DNA of 64,000 bases from contig JAJDTR010000050.1 of the NCBI GenBank assembly GCA_022827055.1, positions 1-64,000 on the forward strand. The letters run 5' to 3'. This stretch comes from Candidatus Poribacteria bacterium (GTDB taxonomy: Bacteria > Poribacteria > WGA-4E > JAJDTR01). Made by a program: the position numbers and the translations under genes. The notes beneath the pieces were generated by a model. It searched no databases. It was not told where the DNA came from and worked only from the letters and a program-made list of their open reading frames with translations. This document shows positions 31,896 through 41,365 of this stretch, piece by piece (within the stretch, counting starts at the first letter, position 1; every line of letters starts with the position of its first letter).

Positions 31896-32921
31896 CTAAT
31901 CAATGGGTTGGGCGGCTTCAGGGACTTCGACCCCTTGCTCATTCCAGAATCGGTATGCGCCGCGGTGGAGCGGAGTCACGAATGCCATGGGCGCATTTTC
32001 AATTGTCATGTCTTTGGCTGCGTGGTGGGTATGGCGCAGCGTTGCACCACCCTTTTCCGAATATACATGCCTTAAAATTGTGTGGATGGTCGCTTCATCA
32101 GTGTCTTTGTGCGCAATCAGCAAGGTTGGCATGAGGAGCGTATTGACTGGCTGATCTATGCCCTTGTAGACTCCTCCGGGCAGAGTTCCCGGCAGGTAGA
32201 ACGGATATTTTTCATAAAAGCCGTATTTCCTGGCTGGTGCATCAAAGTCGATGAGTCGAATGGTTTTGATTGTGGAGACTTCGAGAATCGCCGCATTGGG
32301 AGCACTCACCAGCCACTGGAAACCTGCTACTTGTCCATCTCGCAGTGCGTTGCCTCCCGCCATTCCGCCTTTGTAAACAGGCGTATATTTGCCCTGTATT
32401 CCCGCCAACGTTGCCAAGCGTTCAAGGGTTTGCGCCGATCCGGATCCAGCCGCGCCCATTGCGACTTTCTTGCCGACGATATCCTCAAATTGGTGGACAT
32501 CACTATTGGCAAGTGTGGAAAACTGGTTGTACGCAATATAAAGCAGCGTTACCACTCGGATGTTTTCTTTCCTTCCCTCTTTGGCAAACACCTCTTGTCC
32601 GTGATAGCCGAGATAAGCATCGGAGGCAAATGCAACTCCAAGGTATTCCGAGCTACCGTTGACCCGGCGCACGTTTTCAATGGATCCGGCGGATGCTTCG
32701 ACAGAGATTTTGATGTTGGGTTCCGCTTTCGAGACGACATTGCCTACCCCCGCCGCAAAGGGGGAAAACGTACCGCCCGTTGCTCCACCGAGGATGGATA
32801 GCCATATTTTCTCGTTCTTGGCTTGAGTTTTTTGCGGTTCTGCATCCTTGGATTTTTGGTTGTTGCAGCCGTAAGTTACGGTAAGGAGTATGATAAATAG
32901 AAATACGAGTTTATGACGCAT
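31896..32921 (-). CDS. TAXI family TRAP transporter solute-binding lipoprotein
   Basis: LSILGGATGGTFSPFAAGVGNVVSK...VVTLLYIAYNQFSTLANS; lipobox LLTVTYGC after the Met at 32921, preferred over 33146. Confidence 0.9.
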   Translation of the reverse strand: MRHKLVFLFIILLTVTYGCNNQKSKDAEPQKTQAKNEKIWLSILGGATGGTFSPFAAGVGNVVSKAEPNIKISVEASAGSIENVRRVNGSSEYLGVAFASDAYLGYHGQEVFAKEGRKENIRVVTLLYIAYNQFSTLANSDVHQFEDIVGKKVAMGAAGSGSAQTLERLATLAGIQGKYTPVYKGGMAGGNALRDGQVAGFQWLVSAPNAAILEVSTIKTIRLIDFDAPARKYGFYEKYPFYLPGTLPGGVYKGIDQPVNTLLMPTLLIAHKDTDEATIHTILRHVYSEKGGATLRHTHHAAKDMTIENAPMAFVTPLHRGAYRFWNEQGVEVPEAAQPID

Positions 32922-33269
32922 GAGTACTGAAAGATTCGGCATGTGGGAACTTGTCCTTATATTTCGGTGAATTGGTTGTTGACGCCAGGTAGGATTTCCG
33001 AGCCCGAAGTCTGGATGTGCAGCGTGGATGATTCCGATGTTGAGAGAGTATACTTCCAACAGGTTTGTGGAGTCAATTGAAAACAGAGCGACAGGACAAC
33101 CACAGGGGGTTGTCCCTACATAAATCGGATGTCCACATGGACGCATCTACAGACTGAACTACGCAGGTTCTATATCTGTTGAAAAATTGTCACGGATTTA
33201 GGATAATATAGTTGTATTGCTAAGGATTCGTGGGTCGCGGCATCAAAAAAATAATTGGGAGCAAGAACA

Positions 33270-33605
33270 ATGGCTGAGTTAACGCAGATGAAGTGTGTTG
33301 CATGTCGGAGAGACGCCCCCCAAGCTACGGAGGCGGAGATTGCGGAATACCTGCCGCAGACGCCGGATTGGGAGATCGTAGAACGCGAGAACATCAAGAG
33401 GCTGGAGCGTGTTTTCAAATTCGACGATTTTCCTCAAGCGCTTTCTTTCACGAACAAGGTGGGAGAATTGGCGGAGTCGGAGGGGCATCATCCCGCACTT
33501 CTGACAGAATGGGGTAGAGTGACGGTGACGTGGTGGACTCACAAAATACGAGGATTGCACCGGAACGATTTCATTGCGGCGGCAAAGACGGACCAATTGT
33601 ATTGA
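33270..33605 (+). CDS. phhB: 4a-hydroxytetrahydrobiopterin dehydratase
   Basis: [60 protein letters not shown]. Confidence 0.94.
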   Translation: MAELTQMKCVACRRDAPQATEAEIAEYLPQTPDWEIVERENIKRLERVFKFDDFPQALSFTNKVGELAESEGHHPALLTEWGRVTVTWWTHKIRGLHRNDFIAAAKTDQLY

Positions 33606-33724
33606 ACTTTCGAATTCTGCTTATAAGGAAGTTTGAATAATGATGCCTGTTCAAGAAAACAGAAGTGAAAGCAATTATCAGCCATTTGAACGCTGTTGAA
33701 TGTCGTCCCGCTCGCACTTTCAAA

Positions 33725-33749
33725 GGCTGGTGCGCAGTGCACACCCTAC
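33725..33749 (-). repeat. REP-like palindrome class i (GGCTGGTGCGCAGTGCACACCCTAC on plus)
   Basis: Uninterrupted copies also at 16071-16095, 20722-20746, 62083-62107; interrupted copies described in findings. Confidence 0.88.
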
Positions 33750-33791
33750 AAAACTGGCCCTTCAAAATTTGCTTGTAATCGAGTTTCAATT

Positions 33792-35024
33792 ATGAGACTT
33801 CTTTTCCTATCGAGTACGGTTCCTGTTCCGGCGACGGACGGCGGTCGCCTTCGCGTGCTGAATCTGCTCAAACAGGTCGCCCAGAGGAACCGGGTTTCCT
33901 TTTTGGCGTTGGAAACACAACCTACAGACAAAGAGGGAATTGAGTATCTTCGGAGTCTCGGGATTAAAGCACATCTCGTTCCACACACCTCCCGGTTACC
34001 CTCAATCACCCTGCGAACTGTGAGCCAATCCGTTTTGAAGCGGAAACCGCTGACGGTAGCTCGATATGATGTACCCGCATTTCGGAGGACATTCCATTCA
34101 TTGCTGGACACGGGCAGCTATGATTTGATTCACTATGAGATGTTCCATACCGGCCAGTATTGCCTAGAAACGAATGCAAGGAGTTTGCTATCCCTCCAGA
34201 ATGTTGATTCGCACATCTGGCGCCGCCTTCGCGAACAGACATCAAACGCTCTTCGACGTTGCTTCTTCCGGACCCAAGAGCGCGCGTTTAGACGATATGA
34301 GCGTACCATGAGCAATCGTTTCGACCTTGTTGCTTGTGCGTCAGAGGTCGATCGCGATCTCATGAATGAGATCTGTCCGGGGCTTAACTCGGACGTGATT
34401 CCCAACGGCGTCGATACCACATTGTACCAGCCAGATCATGAAGTCGAAGAAGAGGCGACGCTAATTTACACGGGCAGTATGGATTGGTTTCCAAACGAAG
34501 ATGCTGCCATCTACTTCCTCGATGAGATCCTTCCCACGATTCAAAAAAAGTGTCCGAATCTGAAATTTTATGTTGTCGGGCAGTTTCCCAGCGAGCGCCT
34601 AAAGCGCTACGGCAACCGCCCCGGAGTTATTATTACCGGTCGGGTAGATGATGTTAAACCGTACATCGCACGCGCTACGGGTTATGTTGTGCCCTTAAGG
34701 ATTGGCGGCGGCACACGTCTAAAAATCCTAGAAGCCTTGGCCATGGGTAAGGCGGTCGTATCAACAAGTGTCGGCTCCGAAGGATTAAATTTAAGGGCAG
34801 GGGATGAAATCACGATTGCCGACGAGCCGGCGAAGTTTGCCGATGCCGTTCTTCAGCTCATGGAAAACGGAAGCATGCGCCGGGAACTGGGCGACAACGG
34901 TAGGCGACGCGTCGAGACAGAATATGAATGGCGGCGAATCGGAGAAAAATTGCAGGGACTGTATGAAGCGGTGGTAGCCGGCGATTCCGGGACGACAGGT
35001 ACGAAGTATAATCCGTCAAGTTAA
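33792..35024 (+). CDS. glycosyltransferase family 4 protein
   Basis: MRLLFLSSTVPVPATDGGRLRVLNLLKQ...VIPNGVDTTLYQP...RIGGGTRLKILEALAMGKAVVSTSVGSEGL. Confidence 0.93.
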   Translation: MRLLFLSSTVPVPATDGGRLRVLNLLKQVAQRNRVSFLALETQPTDKEGIEYLRSLGIKAHLVPHTSRLPSITLRTVSQSVLKRKPLTVARYDVPAFRRTFHSLLDTGSYDLIHYEMFHTGQYCLETNARSLLSLQNVDSHIWRRLREQTSNALRRCFFRTQERAFRRYERTMSNRFDLVACASEVDRDLMNEICPGLNSDVIPNGVDTTLYQPDHEVEEEATLIYTGSMDWFPNEDAAIYFLDEILPTIQKKCPNLKFYVVGQFPSERLKRYGNRPGVIITGRVDDVKPYIARATGYVVPLRIGGGTRLKILEALAMGKAVVSTSVGSEGLNLRAGDEITIADEPAKFADAVLQLMENGSMRRELGDNGRRRVETEYEWRRIGEKLQGLYEAVVAGDSGTTGTKYNPSS

Positions 35025-35038
35025 GACTAAGTGTTTGA

Positions 35039-35698
35039 ATGCATGAACCTACGCGCGATCAGTTACTGAAACTCTATAACCAACTTAAAACGGCGCATGG
35101 GTCGCAGGCATGGTGGCCGGCTGACACACCATTCGAGGTAATACTAGGGGCCATCTTGGTGCAATCGACTGCGTGGCGAAATGTTGTTAAGGCAATCGAT
35201 AACCTGAGGGATGCAAATCTTCTCACCCCATCAAGGATAGGAGCAATTTCGCAGACGGAATTGGAGGAGCTTGTCCGTCCCTCCGGGTATTTCCGCGTCA
35301 AAGCGAAGAAGGTTCGAGCGTTCGTGACGCACTTGCAGGCACACCACAACTATCGACTGGATTCACTGTTTGCCGCCGACGTTTTCACGTTGAGGGAGGA
35401 GTTGCTCTCGATTTATGGAATCGGCAATGAGACCGCCGATTCTATCATACTCTATGCGGCGGAGAAGCCTGTCTTTGTAATTGATTCTTATACCCATCGT
35501 TTACTGTCTCGACTGGGCTGGATAGCGGGAAAATACGACTATAGCAAGCTGCAAGCAATTTTTATGAATGCGCTCCCTCATGATGTACGTTTGTTTAACG
35601 AATTTCACGCGTTAATTGACCGCCACAGTTCAAGAATATGTCGAAAAACTCCGCTGTGTGGAGAGTGTACACTCCGGAGTGATTGCCCTTTTTCTTGA
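35039..35698 (+). CDS. endonuclease III-like HhH-GPD DNA repair protein with Fe-S cluster
   Basis: AILVQSTAWRNV, LLSIYGIGNETADSIILYA, CRKTPLCGECTLRSDC. Confidence 0.92.
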   Translation: MHEPTRDQLLKLYNQLKTAHGSQAWWPADTPFEVILGAILVQSTAWRNVVKAIDNLRDANLLTPSRIGAISQTELEELVRPSGYFRVKAKKVRAFVTHLQAHHNYRLDSLFAADVFTLREELLSIYGIGNETADSIILYAAEKPVFVIDSYTHRLLSRLGWIAGKYDYSKLQAIFMNALPHDVRLFNEFHALIDRHSSRICRKTPLCGECTLRSDCPFS

Positions 35699-35719
35699 TG
35701 GAGAGAAAACTGCCAAATA

Positions 35720-35750
35720 GTTGGGTTTCACTGCGTTCAACCCAACCTAC
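35720..35750 (-). repeat. REP-like palindrome class h, short form (GTTGGGTTTCACTGCGTTCAACCCAACCTAC on plus)
   Basis: Other short forms at 11814-11844 and 40979-41010; ~100 bp forms at 5306-5408, 15828-15927, 31768-31868; longer forms at 13568-13746 and 14144-14289. Confidence 0.88.
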
Positions 35751-35877
35751 GGACTGGGTAATACCATGAATCGGAGTCGCGATTCGGAGATTGCTCCTAC
35801 GGTCTGGGTGGACCATGCCAGAATTCGAGTTTACACGAGAAACGTGGGCCTCTAAGCGGATGTCCGCAGGTATGGTA

Positions 35878-36624
35878 TCAGGCGAATTGGAGGATGGCGT
35901 CGTCGGAGGTTAACTGGATGGGAATGGGCGGGCCATGACCTTGCCCGATAATAGGAATATTGGAGAACGCGTTGTAACAGCAGATGTATGCTAGCCGCGA
36001 GAACTCTGACAAATTGGGTTCGGAAGCATGGATGAGATTGCAGTGGAAGAATAGTGCACTGCCCGGTTTGGCTTCCACAAATTGAATCGGCAGCCTCGAC
36101 TCAAGGGCTTTGGCGCGTTCAGGTTCGACTCCATGCTGGTTTCCTACGTTAGCGTGGTCGAGCCGTCCCAGCAGATGTGAACCGACCATGACTTTCAGGC
36201 ATCCGTTCACTTTCATGGCCTCATCAATGACAATCATGGCAGAAGCCAATCGCGGATAGGGGCAACCGTCCCGGTACCAGTAGCCGTAGTCTTGGTGCCA
36301 TTCCCAGGCACCGCCGCCTTCGGGGTATTTGAGCATTACCTTACTATGCCAGTGGTAGACATCCTCTCGAAGCATTGCTCTCATCGAGTTGACAACGCGC
36401 GGGCTTGCCGACACCATACCGAAAACATCCTCTCCAATATCTCTCCATATTGCCAATGGAGACTCGTTGCCATCCGCATCGTGAGCCACAACGGTATGTT
36501 CCCGTACACGCGCAGCTAAATTGGCAGCTCTACGCAGTATGGCGACCTCGTCAATCGAGAACATACCTTCAATCAAGACAAATCCGTCACGATCGAAGTC
36601 CTCAATTTGGTCTATTGTAAGCAT
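35878..36624 (-). CDS. phytanoyl-CoA dioxygenase (PhyH) family protein
   Basis: FDRDGFVLIEGMF, WHQDYGYWYRDGCPYP, KPGSALFFHCNLIHAS. Confidence 0.94.
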   Translation of the reverse strand: MLTIDQIEDFDRDGFVLIEGMFSIDEVAILRRAANLAARVREHTVVAHDADGNESPLAIWRDIGEDVFGMVSASPRVVNSMRAMLREDVYHWHSKVMLKYPEGGGAWEWHQDYGYWYRDGCPYPRLASAMIVIDEAMKVNGCLKVMVGSHLLGRLDHANVGNQHGVEPERAKALESRLPIQFVEAKPGSALFFHCNLIHASEPNLSEFSRLAYICCYNAFSNIPIIGQGHGPPIPIQLTSDDAILQFA

Positions 36625-36690
36625 GCCGTTTTTCGGTGTCAGTTACGACAGTTCAAGGGTTACGGCATACGGAGTATGCCTACTACCGGG

Positions 36691-37878
36691 TTACAATATA
36701 TCTCGCGCTGCCAAACGGATGGCGTTTGCAGTTTTGTCAATCGCCTCATCGGTCATGTCGGGCTGAATGCCTATGCAAACGGCACGACTTAGATAGTCCA
36801 ATGTCCGAGGGCACATGCGATCGGAGTAATGGATTTTACCTTCGTATGCAGGATGCGAGTACGGCAACCCGTTCGGATGATAGGTTCTCTTCTCAAGGAT
36901 ATAGTGCCAATTCGGATAGACGTGCCTGTCTCCATTCCCGTGGGTGTACATTGGACCGCCGCCAACACCGTGTTTGCCCATCGCCTCGCCGAACTTAACC
37001 GCCAGATCCGGGGTCGGGAGGAAAAACGCGACCGAGAGATTGCAATCACCATCCTCATCGTGGCATTTTCGCATCTCAATACCGTCCACATCGGCGATGG
37101 CGTGACGTAGTTTGGCGTTCCGAATTTTCGTGTTTTGCAGATAATCATCAAGACGTGTCAACTGCACCGACGCAACGGCACCGCGTATCTCATCCATCCT
37201 GAAGTTCATACCCGGGAAGGCGGCTTGGGATTGTTTTGAGATTCCCCACAGGTTGCCCGCATCGTGCGCCATGCGGGCTCTATCGTACAGATCGTCATCA
37301 TCGGTAATCACGACACCCCCTTCACCGGTAATGAGGATTTTGCTCTGCTGCAAGCTGAAGCATCCAATGTCTCCGTATGTCCCAACTCTTTTGCCGTTGA
37401 CAGAAGCCCCCATCGCTTGTGCGCAATCTTCGATTACTACGAGGTTGTGTTTTTCGGCTAACGCTTTTATTCTAGGCATATCCGATGGCATGCCCAACAT
37501 ATGCACGGGTATAATGGCTTTCGTGCGCGGCGTAATCTTGGCTTCAATGTCGTCCGGATCAATTGAAAGCGACTCATCAATCTCAGCTATAATCGGAACG
37601 GCATTCGCAATCACGACGGCTGACGGCGTCGCAATCCAGGTGTATCCCGAAATGATGACCTCATCGCCGAGACCAACACCGGCGGCGTATAGCGCGACGA
37701 TTAAAGATGCGGTGCCCCCATTCGTCGCAAGCGCATGTTTGACGCCAAACTTTTCTGCAATACCTTTTTCAAAAGCGGCGACTGTGGATTCCTCGGGGCC
37801 ATATCGACAAAGCTCGCCCGATCTCAAGACTTTTAGTACTGCCTGTTCCTCTTCTTTATCTATACGCGCCATCGTCAA
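36691..37878 (-). CDS. DegT/DnrJ/EryC1/StrS family aminotransferase
   Basis: FGVKHALATNGGTASLIVALYAAGVGLGDEVIISGYTWIATPSAV; VIEDCAQAMGA; CFSLQQSKILITGEGGVV. Confidence 0.95.
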   Translation of the reverse strand: MTMARIDKEEEQAVLKVLRSGELCRYGPEESTVAAFEKGIAEKFGVKHALATNGGTASLIVALYAAGVGLGDEVIISGYTWIATPSAVVIANAVPIIAEIDESLSIDPDDIEAKITPRTKAIIPVHMLGMPSDMPRIKALAEKHNLVVIEDCAQAMGASVNGKRVGTYGDIGCFSLQQSKILITGEGGVVITDDDDLYDRARMAHDAGNLWGISKQSQAAFPGMNFRMDEIRGAVASVQLTRLDDYLQNTKIRNAKLRHAIADVDGIEMRKCHDEDGDCNLSVAFFLPTPDLAVKFGEAMGKHGVGGGPMYTHGNGDRHVYPNWHYILEKRTYHPNGLPYSHPAYEGKIHYSDRMCPRTLDYLSRAVCIGIQPDMTDEAIDKTANAIRLAARDIL

Positions 37879-38726
37879 CTTCTCCTTGTTTCTATGGGAT
37901 TCATGTTACGACAGATTTCTCAATTTGGGAATTACGCAGCGTCACAACGTTCCGATCCTGATCGGGATTTCTAGTGCCTTTCGTGTCAGGACAGAGCGGA
38001 TTAACAGCGACCTCGGCAGCGCCAACCATCTGTTGGTCTTCGGTCTTGTTGGGTGTTCCGGCAACTGATAACTCTAGCGCGAGTGATGCAGACGAGCGCT
38101 CATTTTATTTCGTCGCGTTGCCGTCATTTGTAGAGGAATACCATGCGGCATTAGGAATTTAGACACTATCACAGACTGCCTTTTGATGCAAGCATCAAAT
38201 CATGAACACGCAAACTACAATGGATTTTGGCGGCGGATCGTGACCAACCTACAACCGGCTATCCATTGTCGGGAATCGGAAGAGATCTCTATCGATCAAC
38301 TGAGCGAATAGCGAAAGCGATAGTAAACCTTGTTTGCTACCGGCATCTACTATCAGGATTAGCTATCGCCGTCGTTACTCATTCCCTTGATCCCCGCGTA
38401 CGGAGAAAGTGGACGATATGATTGGGGCTTTCTGTGGCAAACCTCTTACTCAGTCGCTATTTGGTGGAGAGCCGGTGTGGTAGGAAACCGCACCTACCGT
38501 AGGGGTGCGACGTATAACTTAACCAACACTAGGTGAATTTTCTTAATTTAATCTCTATGCGGCACAGGGGCCGTCCCTTAACAACCGGGAAGATTGGCAG
38601 GGTGGCTGGCTATAGATTTATTTTCAACACCTATAGAATGTGATACAATCTGTCTATTCAATCAGTTTCCGAATAACACTATTAGACTAAACTTGCTGTA
38701 GATAATTTCAAAAGGACGTATTCTGT

Positions 38727-39629
38727 ATGCAGCCATTCTTGCAGATGGCGATTGGCGTCCTCGCCGCTGTTGCCGTATCCCTAGCGTTCATTTTTCAGTC
38801 CAGTTTTGGAGATTCACGGCATACACTGAGCATCATTGGCGCTATCGCAATCGTGATTGCCAGTCTCTATATTTTGCGAACCCGACTCTTTCGATGGGGG
38901 AATCGAAGCCGGTTGTTAAAATATCACCAAGGGATTTCCTCGTTCGGATTGTGTCTTGTTTTGGTACATTCAGGTATCAAACCGGAGACATGGCATTCAT
39001 GGCTGACGTTTTGCTTGGCATGGCTGAACCTGGGAAGCGGGGTTGCGGTTAGCCTGACAAAAGCGCGGATCCGACGAATCCTGCTGCGCTGCCATTTGGC
39101 ATTGGCGCCCATTTTGTTGATAGCAGTTATCGTCCATGGGCGTGAGAAACTTGAACACGACGAATTCTTCCCCTTAACGGAAGAACACGACATTCCGTGC
39201 GCACAGTGTCATACCTCAAAACCGTTGATGTTTCGTATGGGTGTAGAGTTTGAGAGCGAGCTATCTATAGACGAAAATTTGTCTGGAAACATCCAGTGGG
39301 AGTTTGAGGTCCGACACATACCAATCTCTCAAAATGCCACGGTGGCAACGAAAAAGAAAGCCGCCGAATGGCTGATAACTGACCTCAACAATCATCGGAA
39401 GTACATCGTCAGAAAGGATGAGGAGGGACTAGATATCTACGCCGATTCTGTTTATAGAACTTACACCTGCCGCACGTGCCACGTTCATAACACCCCGGAG
39501 ATTCAGGAGGTGCATGAGGTGCATGGCGTGAGTGTTTTTGATAGATGCTTGGATTGCCATCAAACCGAATTGAACGGGACGCGGTACGGGAGACAGAAGG
39601 CGGGATGGGAGTATGATCCCAATTGGTAG
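38727..39629 (+). CDS. membrane cytochrome: ferric-reductase/b561-like TM domain fused to triheme c-type region
   Basis: About 5 TM segments with His (KYHQG, LVHSG, RCHLA, IVHG), then CAQCH, CRTCH, CLDCH heme c motifs. Confidence 0.82.
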   Translation: MQPFLQMAIGVLAAVAVSLAFIFQSSFGDSRHTLSIIGAIAIVIASLYILRTRLFRWGNRSRLLKYHQGISSFGLCLVLVHSGIKPETWHSWLTFCLAWLNLGSGVAVSLTKARIRRILLRCHLALAPILLIAVIVHGREKLEHDEFFPLTEEHDIPCAQCHTSKPLMFRMGVEFESELSIDENLSGNIQWEFEVRHIPISQNATVATKKKAAEWLITDLNNHRKYIVRKDEEGLDIYADSVYRTYTCRTCHVHNTPEIQEVHEVHGVSVFDRCLDCHQTELNGTRYGRQKAGWEYDPNW

Positions 39630-39643
39630 ATTTTAGGAATTGT

Positions 39644-40858
39644 ATGTACCACAGGAAATCAAACAAAAAAGTGAAAGCCGGGCTTTGTGCCAGTGTAGTC
39701 GTATTTTTTGCCGCTCTTTTGGTTCAGTGTATTGCTGGGGAAGCGATGGCAGCTTCCGAAGGGGTGAAAACGCATGCGGTAGGCGGACCTAATTCTTCGG
39801 AACCTGAAGATTTGGAGACATCGCAAAGAGCCAAGGATCTTTGGAGGACATATTTCTCCGCCGATGGCAGATTTCGACAGGAAAGCATTTTTCGGGAGGG
39901 TACTCCGAGCCGTTATCGCTATCGCATCAGATTCCGTTTGGGCGGAAATTTTCCGATCCATCCGCACGCTAATCTCGGATTCAGAATGGTCACGGGTGCA
40001 ACGGACGACCCGACTACTGGCAACGTGGATCTTGACGGTTATTTTTCGAAGAAGGGATTCAATCTTGATCGACTGTTCCTCCGGTATTCGCCCAGTTCGT
40101 CACTAACGCTTACAATTGGTAAGTTCCCTAATCCGTTTGAACGTGTTGAGTTGGTGTTTCACAACGACGTGCAGTTTGAAGGGGCGGCACAGCAGTTTCG
40201 CCTGAACAACGTGGGTTTTATTCATCAGGCACGGGTAAATCTTGGGCAGTTCATTCTGGCGGAATCCAAGAGCGGCGCGGATACCAACCTCTTCGCGGGG
40301 CAATTGTTCCTCAAGGGGTTTCATTTTAACGGGCTGTCGTTTGGTGCGACGCTTTATGAATATCGGAACGAGGATGCCATCGCCCAAGCGGTTGAGGACG
40401 GTAGGTTAGGCGGCGGGGATACGAACGCGCGGATTGGGGCGGGTACCGGGACATCTACCTATCTATTCGGATTTAGGGTTGTTGAATGGCTGGCAAAGTA
40501 TGAAACCACAATCAGATCGATGCCTGTGAGGATTATCGGGGTTTATGCGCAAAACCTATTGGCAGATTTCAATGACACGGCATATTGGCTAGAAGTCGGC
40601 GTTGGGCCAATTTCACGTCTGAATAGATTGCGGGGACTTTACCATTATGTTCGGGTTGAACGGGAATCGATGATATCAAACTATAATAATGCCGATATTT
40701 TCAATCCAAATATGCAGGGGCATGGATTTAAAGGTGTTTTACCGCTTTCCGAGAATGTTGGCGTAGAAGCGTTGCATTTTGTAGCACAGAACATTCTCTC
40801 GCCCGGACCACATCCGTATCATCATAAAACCAGATTGCAGATTAAGGCGAAATTTTAG
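39644..40858 (+). CDS. outer-membrane beta-barrel, porin-like
   Basis: Signal peptide after ATG 39644; alternating beta-barrel-like strands (RYRIRFRLGGNFPIHPHANLGFRMVTG, SLTLTIGKFPNPFE); terminal KTRLQIKAKF. Confidence 0.75.
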   Translation: MYHRKSNKKVKAGLCASVVVFFAALLVQCIAGEAMAASEGVKTHAVGGPNSSEPEDLETSQRAKDLWRTYFSADGRFRQESIFREGTPSRYRYRIRFRLGGNFPIHPHANLGFRMVTGATDDPTTGNVDLDGYFSKKGFNLDRLFLRYSPSSSLTLTIGKFPNPFERVELVFHNDVQFEGAAQQFRLNNVGFIHQARVNLGQFILAESKSGADTNLFAGQLFLKGFHFNGLSFGATLYEYRNEDAIAQAVEDGRLGGGDTNARIGAGTGTSTYLFGFRVVEWLAKYETTIRSMPVRIIGVYAQNLLADFNDTAYWLEVGVGPISRLNRLRGLYHYVRVERESMISNYNNADIFNPNMQGHGFKGVLPLSENVGVEALHFVAQNILSPGPHPYHHKTRLQIKAKF

Positions 40859-41233
40859 TGTTTCGCCAATATTTTGGATTGCGTCGGTCGTTGGTGGCAG
40901 TCCTTGTCCCGCCGTGTGAGTCAATTCGCGGAACGCAGATCTGCGTTCCCTACACCCCTTTCAGCAAGGAAACTAAATGGTCGGGTTTCGCTGCGTTCAA
41001 CCCGACCTACAGGATAAAACTATACTCAGCATCGGTTAATTTTGCGCAATTGTGCACCGAAGGTTTGTAGGAGATTAAGCGAATGAAAAGTGAGTGCGAT
41101 AGAGATCTTCTCCGAATCGCGATGGTCGGGAATCGGTGGGAACTCCTCCTACCACCTGCAAAACTCACACTCCATTTCTTGACTCTTAAAAAACGCAACT
41201 CCCAACAGCGTAGAGTATATATCCGTTGAAGGG

Positions 41234-41319
41234 GGGTGATGGGTATGATACCATAGCCGTGTTCGAGGGCGGACAAACGAACGCTCTAATCACCTACACC
41301 GCCTAGCCAAAACAGGCGG
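41234..41319 (+). promoter_or_regulatory. candidate structured 5' leader RNA (three-way junction plus switchable GGCGG/CCGCC pairing)
   Basis: Stems 41235-41240/41289-41294, 41242-41245/41249-41252, 41259-41265/41278-41284; 41299-41304 can pair with either 41268-41272 or 41314-41319. Found by eye. Confidence 0.45.
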
Positions 41320-41365
41320 AAGGATAGGTACTGCGTAGCATTGACAATGGAGATGGCGACAAGAC

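Noticed and set aside
31896-32921. Complete TRAP transporter locus
   Set aside because: Only the TAXI binding protein is present; no permease gene in the neighbourhood.
41234-41319. Assignment of the leader to the ZTP (pfl) riboswitch because of CCGCCT
   Set aside because: Other conserved pfl positions could not be matched, and the downstream gene is not a purine/folate gene; kept as unclassified.
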